Positions 1-13,591 of a DNA stretch of 64,000 nt are shown here, in pieces. How positions within the stretch are numbered: position 1 is the first letter of the stretch; the number at the start of each line of letters is the position of its first letter. This DNA is from Erodium maritimum (lineage: Eukaryota; Streptophyta; Magnoliopsida; Geraniales; Geraniaceae). The notes below the pieces were generated by a model. It was not told the origin of the DNA and did no database searches. It was given only the letters and a program-made list of their open reading frames with translations. The position numbers and the translations under genes were made by a program. The stretch lies in NCBI GenBank assembly GCA_963921825.1, contig OY997590.1, positions 56,906,012-56,970,011 of the forward strand, read 5' to 3'.

Positions 1-1689
1 AATTAGTACTAAGTAAGAAAGACAAGGATTAAGGTGTTGGTGATTCACCACCTAACCCAATCTTGTCTAGCCATACTTTGTCCTATTTACACCTTACTTG
101 ACACCATACTTGTCCCATGCCTTTAGTTGGACAAGTATGAGTTTTGTTATGTTTAAGTCATCTTTTTTCAACATAACAAACACAAGACAAGAATAGGAAA
201 CACAACTTCTCTCCCCCTTCCCTTGCAATTTCGGGTTTGGCAAGTTCCCACCTCCATTTTTGTGTTCTTGAGTCCTCAAAGAGAAGAACTACGTGGCTTT
301 GATTCCCATGTGGATACGTAGGCGTCTTGGAGACTCAAGTCAATCATTCGTTAACCGGTGTTCTTGTTTTGGTAAGAAATAGTGCTGAATTTTTCTCTTG
401 TGAATCCATTCTTTGTTAGTTGTTTCATGGTTTAATCGTCTCTTGGTTTTCATTGATTTTCCGCTGCGAGTTGGTTCATCTCCAATGTAGGTCCAATTAT
501 GAGCGAATTCAACCGACAAATTGAAATATGGGGTTTTTGATGCATTGTCCGTTTTGTGGGTGAAGATTTATTATCTTCCTTATACTCTTTTACGATCGTT
601 AAGCAAACCAAAAGCTTGAGTCCTAATTTTATCACCATGAAGCAAAAAGTAATAACGGCTAGATCTACCGTATGTTTTCACCATTAAGGTCAGAAAAGTT
701 ACCACAAAAAAAAATCCAAAACTATAGTAGAAACCTTAATGTTTCCTTGTAACAATTTCCGCCCTATACACTTCGGCAACCACATATGAGGACACAACTA
801 CCAGAAAGCAACCACCTCAGTTTCGAGCCTACGAGAATTCAGAACAGGCCCAAAGACCAAACAAAGGTGGCTACCATTAGCGCGCCGCAAACCCCGACCA
901 CCACCAAGGTTAGGGAGAAAGAGAGAATCGAAAAAGGAAAGGACTAGCCGAGGAGGACGTCGAGCCACCACCCTTTTACGGAACAACATCACTATTGTCT
1001 GAGCACCGAGATGGCACTCCCCACGGCCAAGACCAGCAGGAAAGACAGAACCGTCAAATAGATCTCTCCACCGGAAGACAAAAGCAGATAGACAAAATTT
1101 GGGATGTTATTCGTTGTCTTACTAGTCGAGCACTGTAGAACACCACAGAGAACAGGACTGGAGACTGAAGGAGACTAGTTACACAGACTTCCACAAAACT
1201 CCACCCGTACGTATTGCTTGGTTACCCATCGATAACCCACTGAAGCCAACACTCTCAATGATCCAGAATGAGAGGTTGACCTAACTCTCTCTAATCTTTA
1301 CCGATAGTGAAGAAGAAGGAGAAACGAGTCAAAACGAGAAGGAGATGAGAAAAAGATGATGGACGGAGAGATTTGACGCCACTGACCAAGTTCGAGGGAC
1401 AGCTGGTGATGGCGAGATCGTGAAAACTAGGTGTTGGAAGGAGAAGGGGATTTCGTTAAAGAGAAAGGGCTGAGAAGATATAGTTGGGCCCTTAGAGATC
1501 AATTGCTTGTGAATATTTATTGTTCCACTCAATTCATCTATCTTGTGACCATTTATCACACGACCCGTGGGTATTCGTCTCTAATCGTCCATATATTAAA
1601 ATAATATCGTTGTAGAAGGTTAGAAAAATCACAAGACATCCCGAACCAAACTCAGCAAAACAGCCAACCTGAAGGACAATTCAGTGAGC
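1..1689. other. Intergenic sequence, no gene supported; possible old LTR tail near 180-340
   Basis: No open reading frame here has recognisable similarity; the longest stretches (60-76 codons on the minus strand) look random. Around 180-340 a plus-strand stretch contains GAACTACGTGG and GGATACGTAGGC, which resembles from memory the conserved tail of some plant Ty3/gypsy (Tat/Ogre-type) LTRs. No partner repeat or target duplication is visible, so this is a weak call. Confidence 0.3.
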
Positions 1690-4475
1690 AAACCTATAAA
1701 TAAAGAACAATGATCCAAACTACTATAGAGAAAGATAACAACAGTGAACCACACAGAACAATCCATAACAGAACAACAGCATAAAGATCAAACTCTTTTC
1801 CATCTCTATAGCAACAACTTAAGTGAAACTGCCTAGGCCTCAAAAGGAACAAAGTTTCCTCTAATAATGAAGTCTCATTCTTCCATATTGATAGTGAACC
1901 ACCAGAAGACCCCTCAGCTTCTAAGCACTCCAAAATAGATTAGAGAAGGGGAGATCTGTCTTGGGAATTAATCTCAACCGGACAAGCATCACAATCTTCC
2001 TCCAAGTCCAAGAAGTCATCCCCTGAATCGACATCAAAATTCACTTTTTGGCTGATTTTAGCTTCCAAGTTATCAAATTGATCAATGACCAGTTCATCAG
2101 CAACAAACGCCTTTAATCTTATGGCTTGTAGTACTCCCAAGGACTTTTGAATCCTTCAGCTACATTATTTTTACCCTTGCTCTTCTTCTTATCCGAGTGC
2201 TGCAGAAGAGGAACTCGCTTCCCTTTCTTAGATCTGGTGTCATACACATAAGAAACTTAAGTTTTTTTTAGATTTTGTCTTGTAACTGAATTTATTATGA
2301 ATGGAAGGTGGGTTTTGAGGAGTTTCCAAATGCCTAATAGTCAGAGAAGGACATGTTCCCTCCAAAACTTGAAGATTATCTATAGAAAACCTTTGTTGTG
2401 GCCCCTCTATAGTACCAGGGAAGTCGTCCCTAACCATCTCATTAATACAACCTACTACCCCATTTTTCAAAGCAAAACTTTTTCCAATAGGATCTTGTTA
2501 AGCAAGAGAGTGTAAACTCAACAATTCCAGGTCGTCGGATGATAACGACATGTTCCCCACCTCCTTCTCTAGGCCCTCAAAGTTCTGGTCTTGTTATTTC
2601 TTTAAGGCATGATTTGAGAGCTCCTCATCCAAAACTAAGGCCCCCATGTCTAAACTCTCCAGAGCATCTTTAAAAAAAACCATCAACAACAATTGTAGTT
2701 CCCTCCACCATAGGAGAATCCTCGACTTAAATACCAACTGTGTTGTTTTCTAACAAACCTTCTCTCCCCAAAGCTAATAAAACATAATCCTCTTTTGAAA
2801 AAAAATCAGTACACTCTTTAGAGGAATTTGTAGAGTGTACATCAGTTATATGCTCCTTATCACTTATCACACAAACATTTGCTAACGCTTCAGATGGCCT
2901 CTCTCCAGTACCTTCTCCAAAAACGTCGTTAACCATTGACGAAGTTGTAAACTAACTAGAAAATAACGAGGCGATGGAGTGGGAGATGAAACATGATAAG
3001 GATCGAGATAAGGATACCAAGTAGGCAGCATAGTCAGTATGGAACTAGTAACCAATAATTCAAAAACCTTAGTGCCTAAAGAAATATTCACTTTCCTGTT
3101 GATTTGGTTGAAATGCTAAATATGGATTAAAACATGCGCTGCCTCTAGGTCCCAAGTGTTAATGGACAATGGATGAGAAAAAGCATAAGTCCCAAACTCC
3201 TCTACCATTGTTACCAATGCCTCCTCACACCAACCTTGCAACAAAGTTCCTTAGATAGTTAGCCAAGCGATTTTCCCACCCTTTTGACAAAGGTATTGTT
3301 TATCAGGGATAACGATCATCTATTCCTGGAGCCATTTAGCATTATGAACTAACATTAACTTATCCAAATCCTTGTCAGGACAGGTGAGAAGCAAACACCT
3401 ATTACCTAGTCCCTTAACCTGAATCTCATAAACTCCCTGACCAACAATATCTCTTATGATTGCTTGTGATGACATATTTCTATTGGAGAATGCCAGATGA
3501 GACCTGCATAACAAATCTTGTTGCTCTACTACAATTGATCCTCTAACCAAAGGCTCAGGAAAGTGTTCAACTTTAGAGATGCTAATTTTTTTTTTCATTT
3601 TGAACTTTTTGTCCAACTTCCCGCCACTCCAAGTCTTGATAAATGCCTGGATCATGAAACCTTGGGGTTTTCTTCCTCCAAGCCTTTACCACCAACAACT
3701 TGTACCCACTCAAGTACCAACCATTATAAAGCTCAATTGCTAACTGCATACCATCCACATAACTGAATCTAATAAACCCAAACCACTTTCCCCTAAGATT
3801 GGGTTTGGTGGGTGCTTCAACCGTGAGAATTTTTCCCGCTTCAATGAATTAGTCCTCTAACCATAAGAATGAAGATTTTGGAGGCACATTACTGATGAAG
3901 ATCCAATGTTCAGCAAGTCCTTCAGAAATTTTAGACCACCCTCTATACCCCATAGATTTGGTGGGAGCAGTTACTCATCTTCTCCATGTTCTTTTCCGAT
4001 GATGGGCGATAGCATCATTAACCAAACGATCATGCTTTTTCCCCTATTCGTTTTGCAAACCTTCAAAACTTGGTCTCAAGAGCTTCCAATTCCCATACTT
4101 ATCCTTTCTAAAAAACTGTCCATTCATGCGGTCGGAACTCCAATAAACCCCCATTAAATCAACTCTAAGGTGCGACTCTGGAGGTAAAGCAGACGCCTTC
4201 CTTTCTTGAGGTAATGTCTGTCGTTGCGTAATTGTTGTCTTTGATGGTTGTAAACTAGAACACAGGCGGATGCCCAACGCTGGAGGTGGAAGTCATTTTT
4301 CCTCAGTGTTACCTAAAGATTAACTAGGCGCCGAAACCTTTATAGGTGTTCAGTGCTTAGAGAAATCGTACACCACTTCAACACAACAAACAAAGAAGAC
4401 TTTGAGCAATCGATCCTTACCAGATCAACCCACAACATACCAACGAGAAATAGAGCAAAAAAAAAAGCGATGATC
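1690..4475 (-). mobile_element. LINE relic: RRM-type ORF1 and endonuclease fragment (3' part of the split copy)
   Basis: Minus-strand relic of a plant L1-type LINE. At about 3930-3660 the translation forms an RNA-recognition motif with an RNP2-like stretch (WIFISNVPP) and an RNP1-like stretch (KWFGFIRF), as in the RRM that some plant LINEs carry in ORF1. ORF1 appears to start near 4300 (MTSTSSVGHPP). Downstream, at about 1930-1790, SSGGSLSIW followed by a diverged tail resembles the start of the apurinic endonuclease of ORF2. The frame is broken by many stops and shifts, and no reverse transcriptase follows. Its 5' leader seems to continue at 16870-17060, beyond the LTR element inserted at 4476. 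RRM assignment is fairly secure; the endonuclease is weaker. Confidence 0.6.
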
Positions 4476-4952
4476 TGTCATGATGGTAAAATATGCCAAA
4501 AAGCGGGTAAGAGGAAATATGGAAGCGGCGTCGTTTGAGGGATTAAAAATAATAGAAAACGGCATCGTTTGGGTCACGGTAATTGGCTACGTGTTGGGTG
4601 TTGGGGTGCTGAAGCTTCATCCCTATCATGAGGGTCTGTGGTCCCAAATAGCTGGTACATTGAGGGTGGAGAGGACGAGTCATGCATGTCACAGGATTGC
4701 AGAAGTTGGGCCAGCTGCGTTGGCATTTGTCCTGTGTGTTGGTTTGAGTAGAGGATGCAGGGTATTAGAGGGAGAGGAGAACCAATTGCTCATTGTCTTT
4801 GAAGTTGAAATTTCTTATGCTTTGTAGAGAAATATTGTAGAGAGGGGAGGTTAGAACCTAAGGTGTAATCGTTCTTTAATTTTAATAGTTCAACTTAGTT
4901 TATCAGTAGATTTAGCGTTTAATTCTGGTAGAAATCAGAAGCATTTGTAACA
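4476..4952 (+). repeat. 5' LTR of element A
   Basis: A 477-bp long terminal repeat starting TGTCATGATGG and ending TTGTAACA, directly followed by the primer-binding site TGGTATCAGAGC at 4954-4965. It matches the interrupted 3' copy at 13436-13591 plus 16558-16869. Confidence 0.85.
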
Positions 4953-6022
4953 ATGGTATCAGAGCACCGATTCCGCGACCCAGAGATGGCCTACAGTGAT
5001 GTGGAGTGTGTGAAGTCGAGAAATCAAGACATAGAAGAAGTCCGAGCTGAGATGCACAATCTGAAGCAGACGGGGCAAAAGGCTCGAGAAGAAATGAAGG
5101 GCATCAGGGAGAGTGTTGAGTTCTTACTGCAAGCTCGGGGAAGAAGCTTGGGACCTCAGTTCCATGAAGGTTATAGCGACAACCCGAGAGAAATCCATGA
5201 CCCAGGAGTAGAAATGGATTCTCGAGGAGTCAGAGGAGCAAGCTCAGAGCTTTTAGAGCTGTCCAGAAATACCCAGAAGCGTCTTGAAGGAAGGGAGGAG
5301 ATTTCCGCGAGGGTAGCCGGAGAGATGGGTTTCCGACCCACGAAACGTCCACCGGAACAACTTGAAGCTGGGAATCTCGAGTTCCAAGTTGAGAAAAGGA
5401 TTCAAGAGAGGATGTGGTTGGAGCAAAAAAATTGGATACAACAACAATCCATTATCGATAAGGATATAGATGAACTCCAAGATGCCTTGGAGAGACAGGA
5501 GATGGAGCAACGGACTGAAAGTGGGAAACATGAAGCTTCTAGTCACAGCCAGGCCCTCAATGGTGGTCGGATGAGCATTTATTCTGCTGATTTTTGTGCT
5601 TCTTACGGCAAAAATTCAGATGCTAGTGAGGTAACTTCTTGGTATTTAATTCATTATAGTTGGGATGTTTGTGTTAGCTGGAATTAAGAAAGGAATTGAC
5701 ACATCATACCTTGTTGAGTTGCTGAGTAATCAAAGCATAAATTCTAGAATGGAGTTGTTACAGTTATTCTCAAATGGGGTGGGAACCTGCATCATTGATG
5801 GTAATTGTGTGGGTGTGAATGGAGGAATGGTTTTTTAGGAAACAAGTTGTTATTTGAAATGAGATAGTTTGATAGCAAAACCAATAGGCCCTTTGTTGGT
5901 TGCTAGTATTGGGAAAATTCTTGGAGGTTGTCAAAGGCTAGATAAGCACATGAGTATTGATATTCTTACCAGTAACATTATCGAGATTAGTGTCAAATTT
6001 CAGTTTCATTGTTGTTGCTCTA
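4953..6022 (+). other. Interior of element A, gag-like start region
   Basis: Open from the primer site onward for roughly 240 codons. The predicted product is charged and helical, with repeated Glu/Lys/Arg-rich stretches such as EEVRAEMHNLKQ and EEMKGIRESVEFL, typical of the coiled-coil leader of plant gypsy gag proteins. No zinc knuckle or capsid signature was recognised. The rest, up to the copia insertion, shows no domain. Treated as a fossil; broken. Confidence 0.5.
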
Positions 6023-6175
6023 TGTTTGAGATATTATGATTATCCACGTACATAGAGTTTGAAAATCAAACTCAAGGATATATTTGTATTATTTGAATAG
6101 TTTGAGTTTATCTGTAATTAGCTATTTATGTACATTGACACATGAATAATGATAACCAATATTCAAACTCTGTCA
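6023..6175 (+). repeat. 5' LTR of the copia element
   Basis: 153-bp repeat beginning TGTTTGAGATATT and ending CTCTGTCA, followed at once by the Met-initiator primer site. Confidence 0.92.
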
Positions 6176-9100
6176 TGGTATCAGAGCAATTCTACTCTTA
6201 AACCACTTCTTTTCCTCTTAACGCTTCCGCAAGTGCATTTTTTTGTTTTTTTTTTCACAAAACCCGATTACTGTTCCTCTTCACAAAACGCAACTCTGCG
6301 TTTGTTTTGGTCGAACAGTACACCTTCTGCGCCAATTCCATTCCGGCGCCGACCAGCATAGCCTCCTGTGCCATTATCATTCCGGCATCACTCTCCTCTT
6401 CTTCAATGGCGGATCCTCGTCTCTACCCCGCTCTTACCGTCTCCAACTTCTGGAACGCCGTTCCGATTACTCTCGAGATGGACAAAGGCCAATACTCCTC
6501 TTGGGCCGAATTGTTTCGCATCCACTGTCGCGTGTATCGCGTGTTGCATCACATCTTGCCGAACTCTGCACCTCCGACCACAGCTGACTCCACTCCGGCA
6601 CCACCAGTTGCCACTCTCACGGAGGCTTCTACCGAAACCACCACGGAGGACACAGAGCAGACTCCACATGCTACTGTTGTGAGCACTTACAGTTCAGTTG
6701 ATATTCCGACTGATCTTTGGGATCGACTCGATGCCACCGTCCTTCAATGGATATACGGTACAATTTCTTCGGATTTATTGCAAACCATAATTGTACCTGA
6801 TAATACTGCTGCACAAGCGTGGAATTCGCTTCGTCTGATCTTTCAGGATAATAAGCACTCTCGTGCCGTTTATCTTGAACATCAGTTCTCATCCACAAAA
6901 TTGGAGAATTTTTCCAATGTTTCAAGCTATTGTCAAGAGCTGAAAATGATCGTTGATCAATTGACGGACATGGGAGCCCCTGTTTCCAACAAACGTTTGG
7001 TTCTCCAGTTGGTCGCATGCCTCTCCGAGGCATATGACAACGTGGCTACTCTCATTCAATAGAGTGATCCTCTTCCCCCTTTCTATGAAGCTCGATCGAA
7101 ATTGGTACTGGAAGAGACTCGGAAGGTCAAGCAGGTCTCTTCGAGCGTTTTGTCCTCCTCCAATGCCTTGTATGCTGGCTCTCCTGGTTCCCCATCCAAA
7201 TACTCTGGTCCTTCGCACCAGCAACAGACGCGTTCATCGCGTGGAAGAGGCTCTGCTCGTGGAAAAAATGGAACTGCGTCCAGAATGGGTCGTGTGGGTC
7301 GTGGTCAACGGGCCGACAATCAACACTGCCAGCCTCATTCCTCGTCTGGGCCAACATCAAAGTGGTCAGGTCAGCCCATTATGTGGAATGGGCAGCCTTA
7401 TTGGCCCAGTCCGCCAGCGTCAAACTGGGCTGGCTCCTATCAGCAGCCAGCACCACCCTGCCCATATCCAACCGCGCCTCAGCAGTGGGCGCGTGGGCCA
7501 GCTCCCCAGCCCAGCGTTTTGGGGCCTCGACCAGCAGCACCTCATCACGCCCATGTGGCAGTACCTACTGATGTGTCCAATGTCATGGCCCAATTATCTA
7601 TGCAGCAACTAGCCGATGGAAACTGGTACATGGACAGCGGAGCTTCATCCCACATGACTTCGAATTCAGGTAACCTAAATTCTTATGTTAAGTCGAACAT
7701 TAATCGGTCTATTATTGTTGGTAGTAGTCATACGATTCCAATTTGTGGTACTGGTAAAGCATCTATATTTCCCACCCGACCTGATTATGCCTTACGTGAT
7801 GTATTACATGCCCCACGCATTGTTAAGAACTTAATTTCTATACGTTGTTTTGTCAAAGACAATAATGCCTCGATAGAATTTGACCCTTTTGGTTTTTGTG
7901 TGAAGGATTTTCGGACGGGACATCCGGTTATGAGATGCAATAGCTCAGGAGATTTATACCCTATTACTTCACATGTTTCCCCTAGCTCTTTATCCACTTC
8001 ATCTGCTTTTATTACTTTGTCGCCAGAGGTCTGGCACTCTCGTTTGGGTCATCCGGGTAGTCCGGTGTTTGATTTACTTCGTCTTACAATTACATTTCTT
8101 GTACTGCGAATAAATTGAATAATGTTTGTCATTCATGTATTTTTGGGAAGCATGTTCGTTTACCGTTTGACACATCTCTATCTGTTACTACTACTCCGTT
8201 TGATATTGTGCATGTTGATCTTTGGACATCCCCGGTTTTAAGTTCCTCGGGACATAAATACTATATTGTGTTGCTAGATGATTTTACTAACTTTGTTTGG
8301 ACCTATCCTTTGGGTAGGAAATCTCAAGTATTTCAGATATTCTCAACATTTAGTATTTTTGTCTCGACTCAATTTGGTTACAATATCAAAAAATTTCAAT
8401 GTGACAATGGCAAGGAATTCGATAACACCCCGTTTCACAACTTCGTTGCATCGTCAGGATTGGTGTTTTGTTTTTCTTGTCCTCATACCTCGTCTCAAAA
8501 CGGTCGAGATGAACGCAAAATTCGCAGTTTAAACAACATGGTTCGTACTTTGCTTTTACATTCCTCTATTCCCCCTTCGTATTGGCATTATGCTTTAGCT
8601 ATGTCTACATATCTTTCTAACATTATTCCTTCTAAAACAATTCAGTTTTCATCTCCTACTTGCCTTCTATATCACCGAACACCGACTTATACTCATCTTT
8701 GTATTTTTGGTTGTTTGTGTTTTCCCCTTTTTCCCTCCACTACTATTCACAAACTACAGGCACGCTCAACACCGTGTGTTTTTTCGGATTTCCTCCGAAC
8801 CATAGAGGGTACAAATGCTATGATATACAAGCTAACAAATTCATCATTTCAAGGCATGTTGTTTTTGACGAAACGGTTTTCCCTTTCTCATCCCATTTTT
8901 GACCATCACCTCCCACATATGAGTTTTTATCTGATCCAATATCACCTATAGCCAAGGCCCAAGTATTCTTTCCCGTTTCAGGTGTTGATACCCCACCAGT
9001 GCAGCCAGGCCCACCTCTAGCCCCGCAGCCCACTTCTGCCCAGCCTGGTGGGCCTGCGTCATCCCTTCCCTCCGGGCCCATTTCACCGGTGCATCCACAT

Positions 9101-10880
9101 GGGTTTGCTCTCTCTCCATGCTCGCGGCCCACATCACCAGCCCGCCTCTCCCATTCACCTGCTCACACCGAACCGGCCCAGCTCCCTTCACCCACTCTTC
9201 CATCTGCACCGCCCGGGCCCAGCCCTACTGGACCGGCCCCACCACCCATTCCACCTCGCTCTATGGTCACACGTAGCCAATCAGGTATCGTTAAACCTAA
9301 GCGTATTTTCAACCTCTCTACCTCTACAGATCCCTCCCCTATACCTCGAAATCCCAAGGATGCCTTACTAGACCCTAATTGGAAACTAGCAATGAAAGAT
9401 GAGTTTGATGCTTTACTTAATAATAAGACTTGGGTCCTAGTTCCTCGTCCTGTAGGGGTGAATATTATTCGGTCCATGTGGATTTTTCGCCACAAGACTC
9501 GATCTGACGGTTCTTTTGAGCGTTATAAGGCTCGTCTTGTTGGTGATGGCAGATCTCAGTAGATTGGAGTTGACTGTGAGGAGACTTTTAGCCCGGTGGT
9601 CAAGCCTTCTACTATATGCACTGTCCTCAGCATTGCAGTGTCTCGCTCCTGGTCCATTCATCAGCTCGACGTCAAGAATGCCTTCTTGCACGGACACCTG
9701 CATGAGACAGTCTATATGCATCAACCACTTGGTTTTCGGAGCTCTACCCATCCAGACCATGTCTGCCTGTTGCATCGATCTCTTTATGGGCTTAAGCAGG
9801 CTCCTCGTGCGTGGTACCAGCGGTTCACAGACTTTGTGCCTTCCATCGGCTTCTATCACAGCAAGTCCAATCACTCGCTCTTCATTTATCGTAGTGGTGC
9901 CGATACAGCCTATATTCTTCTCTACGTCGATGACATCATACTTCCCTCCTCGAGTGATGCTCTTCGCCTCTCCATTATGTCCAGACTGAGTTCGGAGTTT
10001 GCTATGAAGGACCTCGGTCCTCTGTCCTATTTTTTAGGAGTTGCGGTCACCCGACATTTTGGAGGCATGTTTCTCTCTCAACAGAAATATGCCTCGGACA
10101 TCATTGATCGTGCTGGCATGACGTCCTGCTCATCTTCCGTTACTCCAGTTGACACTCAGGGCAAGCTCAGTGCCACCGACAGTTCACCGTTTGAGAATCC
10201 GACTCTTTATCGCAGTCTTGCAGGGGCGCTCCAGTATCTCACATTTACACGACCGGATATCTCTTACGCAGTTCAGCAGATCTGTCTTCACATGCATGAT
10301 CCGTGTGTTAGCCACATGGGAGCGCTTAAGCGCATTATTCGATATCTCCAAGGGACTCGACATTTTGGGCTTCATATTTCCTATTTGCCTGTATCTAGTC
10401 TTGTGGCATACACTGATGCTGATTGGGTCGGCTGCCCGGACACGAGACCCTCCACATCCGGATTCTGTGTCTTTCTAGGAGACAATCTTGTCTCATGGTC
10501 CTCGAAGCGGCAGCCGACTCTATCTCGTTCTAGCACGGAAGCTGAATATCGTGGCGTAGCCAATGTTGTTTCTGAGACTTGCTGGCTTCGCAACCTTCTT
10601 CTCGAGCTCCATTGTCCAGTCTTTCGAGCTACTCTTGTCTACTGTGACAACATTAGTACGATTTATCTCTCCGGTAATCCAGCATCAGCGCACCAAACAT
10701 ATTGAACTATATATACATTTTGTTCGAGAGAAAGTGGCTAAGGGACACGTTCGGGTTCTTCATGTCCCCTCTTGGTCTCAGATTGCGGATGTTTTCACCA
10801 AGGGTCTTCCGCGCATTCTTTTCACCGAGTTCCGGTCCAGCCTAAACGTATGGGAACCTCCCGTTCCGACTGCAGGGGCG

Positions 10881-11033
10881 TGTTAGAGATATTATGATTA
10901 TCCATGTACATAGAGTTTGAAAATCAAACTCAAGGATATATTTGTATTATTTGAATAGTTTGAGTTTATCTGTAATTAGCTATTTGTGTACATTGACACA
11001 TGAATAATGATAACTAAGATTCAAACTCTGTCA
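10881..11033 (+). repeat. 3' LTR of the copia element
   Basis: 153-bp partner of 6023-6175, preceded by the G-rich stretch GCAGGGGCG that serves as the purine tract region. Confidence 0.92.
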
Positions 11034-13435
11034 CACTACACCTTAAAATGGGTTGACAACATGGTATATTAGAATGGGTTTTCACTCGCTTGATGATATG
11101 AGGAGCACATTGAGTCATGTGACTGTTTTGGGCAGAATTAAAGAGGGCATTGGCACGTTAATTATTATGGAGATATTGAGTTGTCAGGGTGTATGCCCTA
11201 GAATAGGTATGTCACTGTGGTTATCAAAAGGGGTAGTTGTTGGGAGAGATGATCAGGTTTTTGAAGAAAGTCTGAAAGGGTTAACGGATAAACATTTTAA
11301 AATTACTGTGGATGGTAGAGCTAATACAGTGATTTCCTATTTTTATCAAGCTACCTGGTTTGATGTTAAATGGATGGAAGTTGTGGAAAGTACCTGTTTG
11401 AGAATGATGGGCTTGAATTACATGACATGTTGGAATAGTTTGGGTCGTAAGGATATATGGAAGAAGGTGGAAGTGTCTACTGAGATGAAAATTGGGGTGT
11501 TTAGGAGGTTGTGGAAGTTTATTATTGAATCTTCGTTTTCTAAAAACATCCTGAGTAGTTTACATGAAAGGGTGGTTGTGGGAGAGTTGAAGGTTGAAAT
11601 TATATATGTTAATGTTGTGGTGTTGATGTTTAATGAAGTTTTAAAGGATATGAGGAACTCTGTAGCTGGTTTGGATTGTTGGCTTATTCTACGAGATGTA
11701 AATAATGATAGCGAGGTGGGTTTCGAGGAGAGTGGGAATGATGAGTGTAAGGTATTAATGGTTGGGCGTATTTTGGGAGGCATAACCACTTCTTTGGTAA
11801 TCTTGTCTTTAGAGTCTTCGCTTATCATAGAACACAATGAGAAGGGTTCTGAACAACAATGGTGGCCATCCAAAAATTATAAGGGTATGATTCTTGACAC
11901 TCGTATTCTTTCCATTATATCTGGGTTGCTTGGGTGCCTTCTGGTGGATATTTTAGAATTAAGCCAAGCTGCTCCATTTGCAAATGTTGGATGCTTTATG
12001 GTCATAGGCTTGGTATTTATGTCTTCTTTCCAAAGTGAGCAATTTTTGATAGAGAATTAGGAGTACTTCAGAAGGTTGACATTACGAGATGTTGATATTT
12101 TGAAAGTGGAGGTTGAGAACTCAAAGGAGATTAAGGATCTCATTCAGAGAGAATGGAAGGATGATTATAATGATGTGGGGAAGGGACAAGAGCAGTTAAT
12201 GGAACTCAACAACATGCTAGTTGCTCCATATAGCTTTTATCATGTTCAAATTTTATCTACGTCAAGAACAAGAACATTGAAATTATGGCTTGCCTCACAT
12301 TGCCCAGGTTTTGAAGCAGAAGATGATAAGAAATTGATCGGTAATCACAAAAGTAAATTATTGATCTCCCTTTACAATGACATATTCAAAGTGTTAGTGT
12401 CATTATTTGCTTAGAGTGATGAAAATGGAAGTGCTACTGCTATTATGAAACTTGGCGTTAATTTCACCTTTGAATTGAAAATTAGTAGGGCTTCAAGTCT
12501 AGTGAGGGAAGCTGAATTTGCTGTGGTTATTATTGATCCCCAAATTTCCAATGGGACTAACTTGTGGTTGTTCCAAAGGAATTCAACTTACATTGACTTC
12601 TGGGATTCTATTGAAGCCTTTCAAGTGAGGGAAATAGAAAAGCTGCTTGGGAAAGCTATGGAAACATAACAAAATAAGGTGAAGGATGGGTGGTTGTTCT
12701 GGGAGCAGATAAGGATATCAAGGCAGCAGTTGAAGAACAAAAAGTATTTTGGCTATGATTGTCGTTTGTTCTTAGAGATAGTGTTACTCTGGTTGTTACA
12801 AACAGGAACAAGTCGGGTTGGCGAAGGATTGTTATGGTGTTATCAGGTCTGTTATCACCTTAATTGTGTTGTTACAGAGAATTGTGGATCTCCTGATCCC
12901 ATTATAGCCGCCATGGTTCTTGTTGGTTGTATTAGTGAGCTAGCGCAACCTCAGCTTGAGGTGTTCGTGAGGAAAAGGGGTGACAACACAAAATGGGAAG
13001 TGAGTGATGAGTTTTGTAGTAACAAGCTGAGTTGGGATCATGGTATTATTGTGTTGAAATACTTGAATGCGAATTCCGGAGGTGGTGGAGTTATAAGTTG
13101 ATGGTATATGGAGAGAGGGGTGAGAATGTTGGTGTGAAAATGAGTTACATGGATTCAAAACAAGACATTGCAAGTGCATGTGATTATATGGAAGTGAAAT
13201 GGAGAGATGATAACAAGCTATTGGAGGTTGTTTTATGTGTTGGAGATCGCCAGGAAGGTGGCACTCAGTGGATCAAGCTTAACAATGAAATCTCAGAGAT
13301 AAGACTCTTGGGTTTACTAGAGGAGTTGCACAGTGATGGCCAAAACGTTCCTGATTTTGGCGGCATTTCGAACTCCGAAGATTTTCAAGCTCAACAAACA
13401 AGCTTGAGGACAAGCTTTTCTTATGGGGGGTGGTA
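11034..13435 (+). other. Interior of element A after the copia insertion; unknown open stretches
   Basis: About 2.4 kb of the pol-less element with several long partly open stretches on the plus strand; the longest is about 1 kb in the left half. The translations match no domain I recognise: no protease, polymerase, integrase or zinc-knuckle signature. The base composition (GT-rich plus strand) differs from the copia element. It ends at a G-rich purine tract before the 3' LTR. Function unknown; fossil, broken. Confidence 0.45.
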
Positions 13436-13591
13436 TGTTATGATGGTAAAATATGCCAAAAAGAGGGTAAGAAGAAATAGGATAGTGACGTCGTTTGAGG
13501 GATTAAAACTAATAGAAAACAACATCATTTGGGTCACGGTAATTGGCTACGTGTTGGGGTGTTGAAGCTTCATCCCTATCATGAGGGTATG
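13436..13591 (+). repeat. 3' LTR of element A, left piece
   Basis: Begins TGTTATGATGG after the G6 tract and matches the first third of 4476-4952. It is cut at GTATG (13587-13591), the target site of the solo LTR that follows. Confidence 0.85.

Larger units (their letters stand above)
6023..11033 (+). mobile_element. Ty1/copia LTR retrotransposon nested in element A
   Basis: A 5011-bp copia element with short 153-bp LTRs (6023-6175 and 10881-11033) that differ at about five positions (roughly 97% identity), so insertion was probably within the last one to a few million years. TGGTATCAGAGC lies directly after the 5' LTR. Flanks CTCTA and CACTA are a target duplication with one mismatch. Parts in copia order: gag about 6400-7600, aspartic protease about 7620-7900, integrase zinc region and core about 8030-8700, a proline-rich linker about 8960-9270, reverse transcriptase about 9350-10130, RNase H about 10390-10870. 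The gag type and short LTRs recall the Ale/RE1-like group, which is not certain. It is nearly full length but broken, with a handful of breaks. Confidence 0.93.

Noticed and set aside
1329-1559. Minus-strand 76-codon frame as a continuation of the LINE endonuclease
   Set aside because: The translation shows none of the endonuclease or reverse-transcriptase motifs expected downstream.
4044-4277. Possible small host gene on the minus strand
   Set aside because: It sits in line with the LINE ORF1 relic and continues into the RRM part; better explained as LINE.
11418-11873. Minus-strand frame of 151 codons opposite the element A interior
   Set aside because: It is the shadow of the longer plus-strand open stretch and shows no domain.
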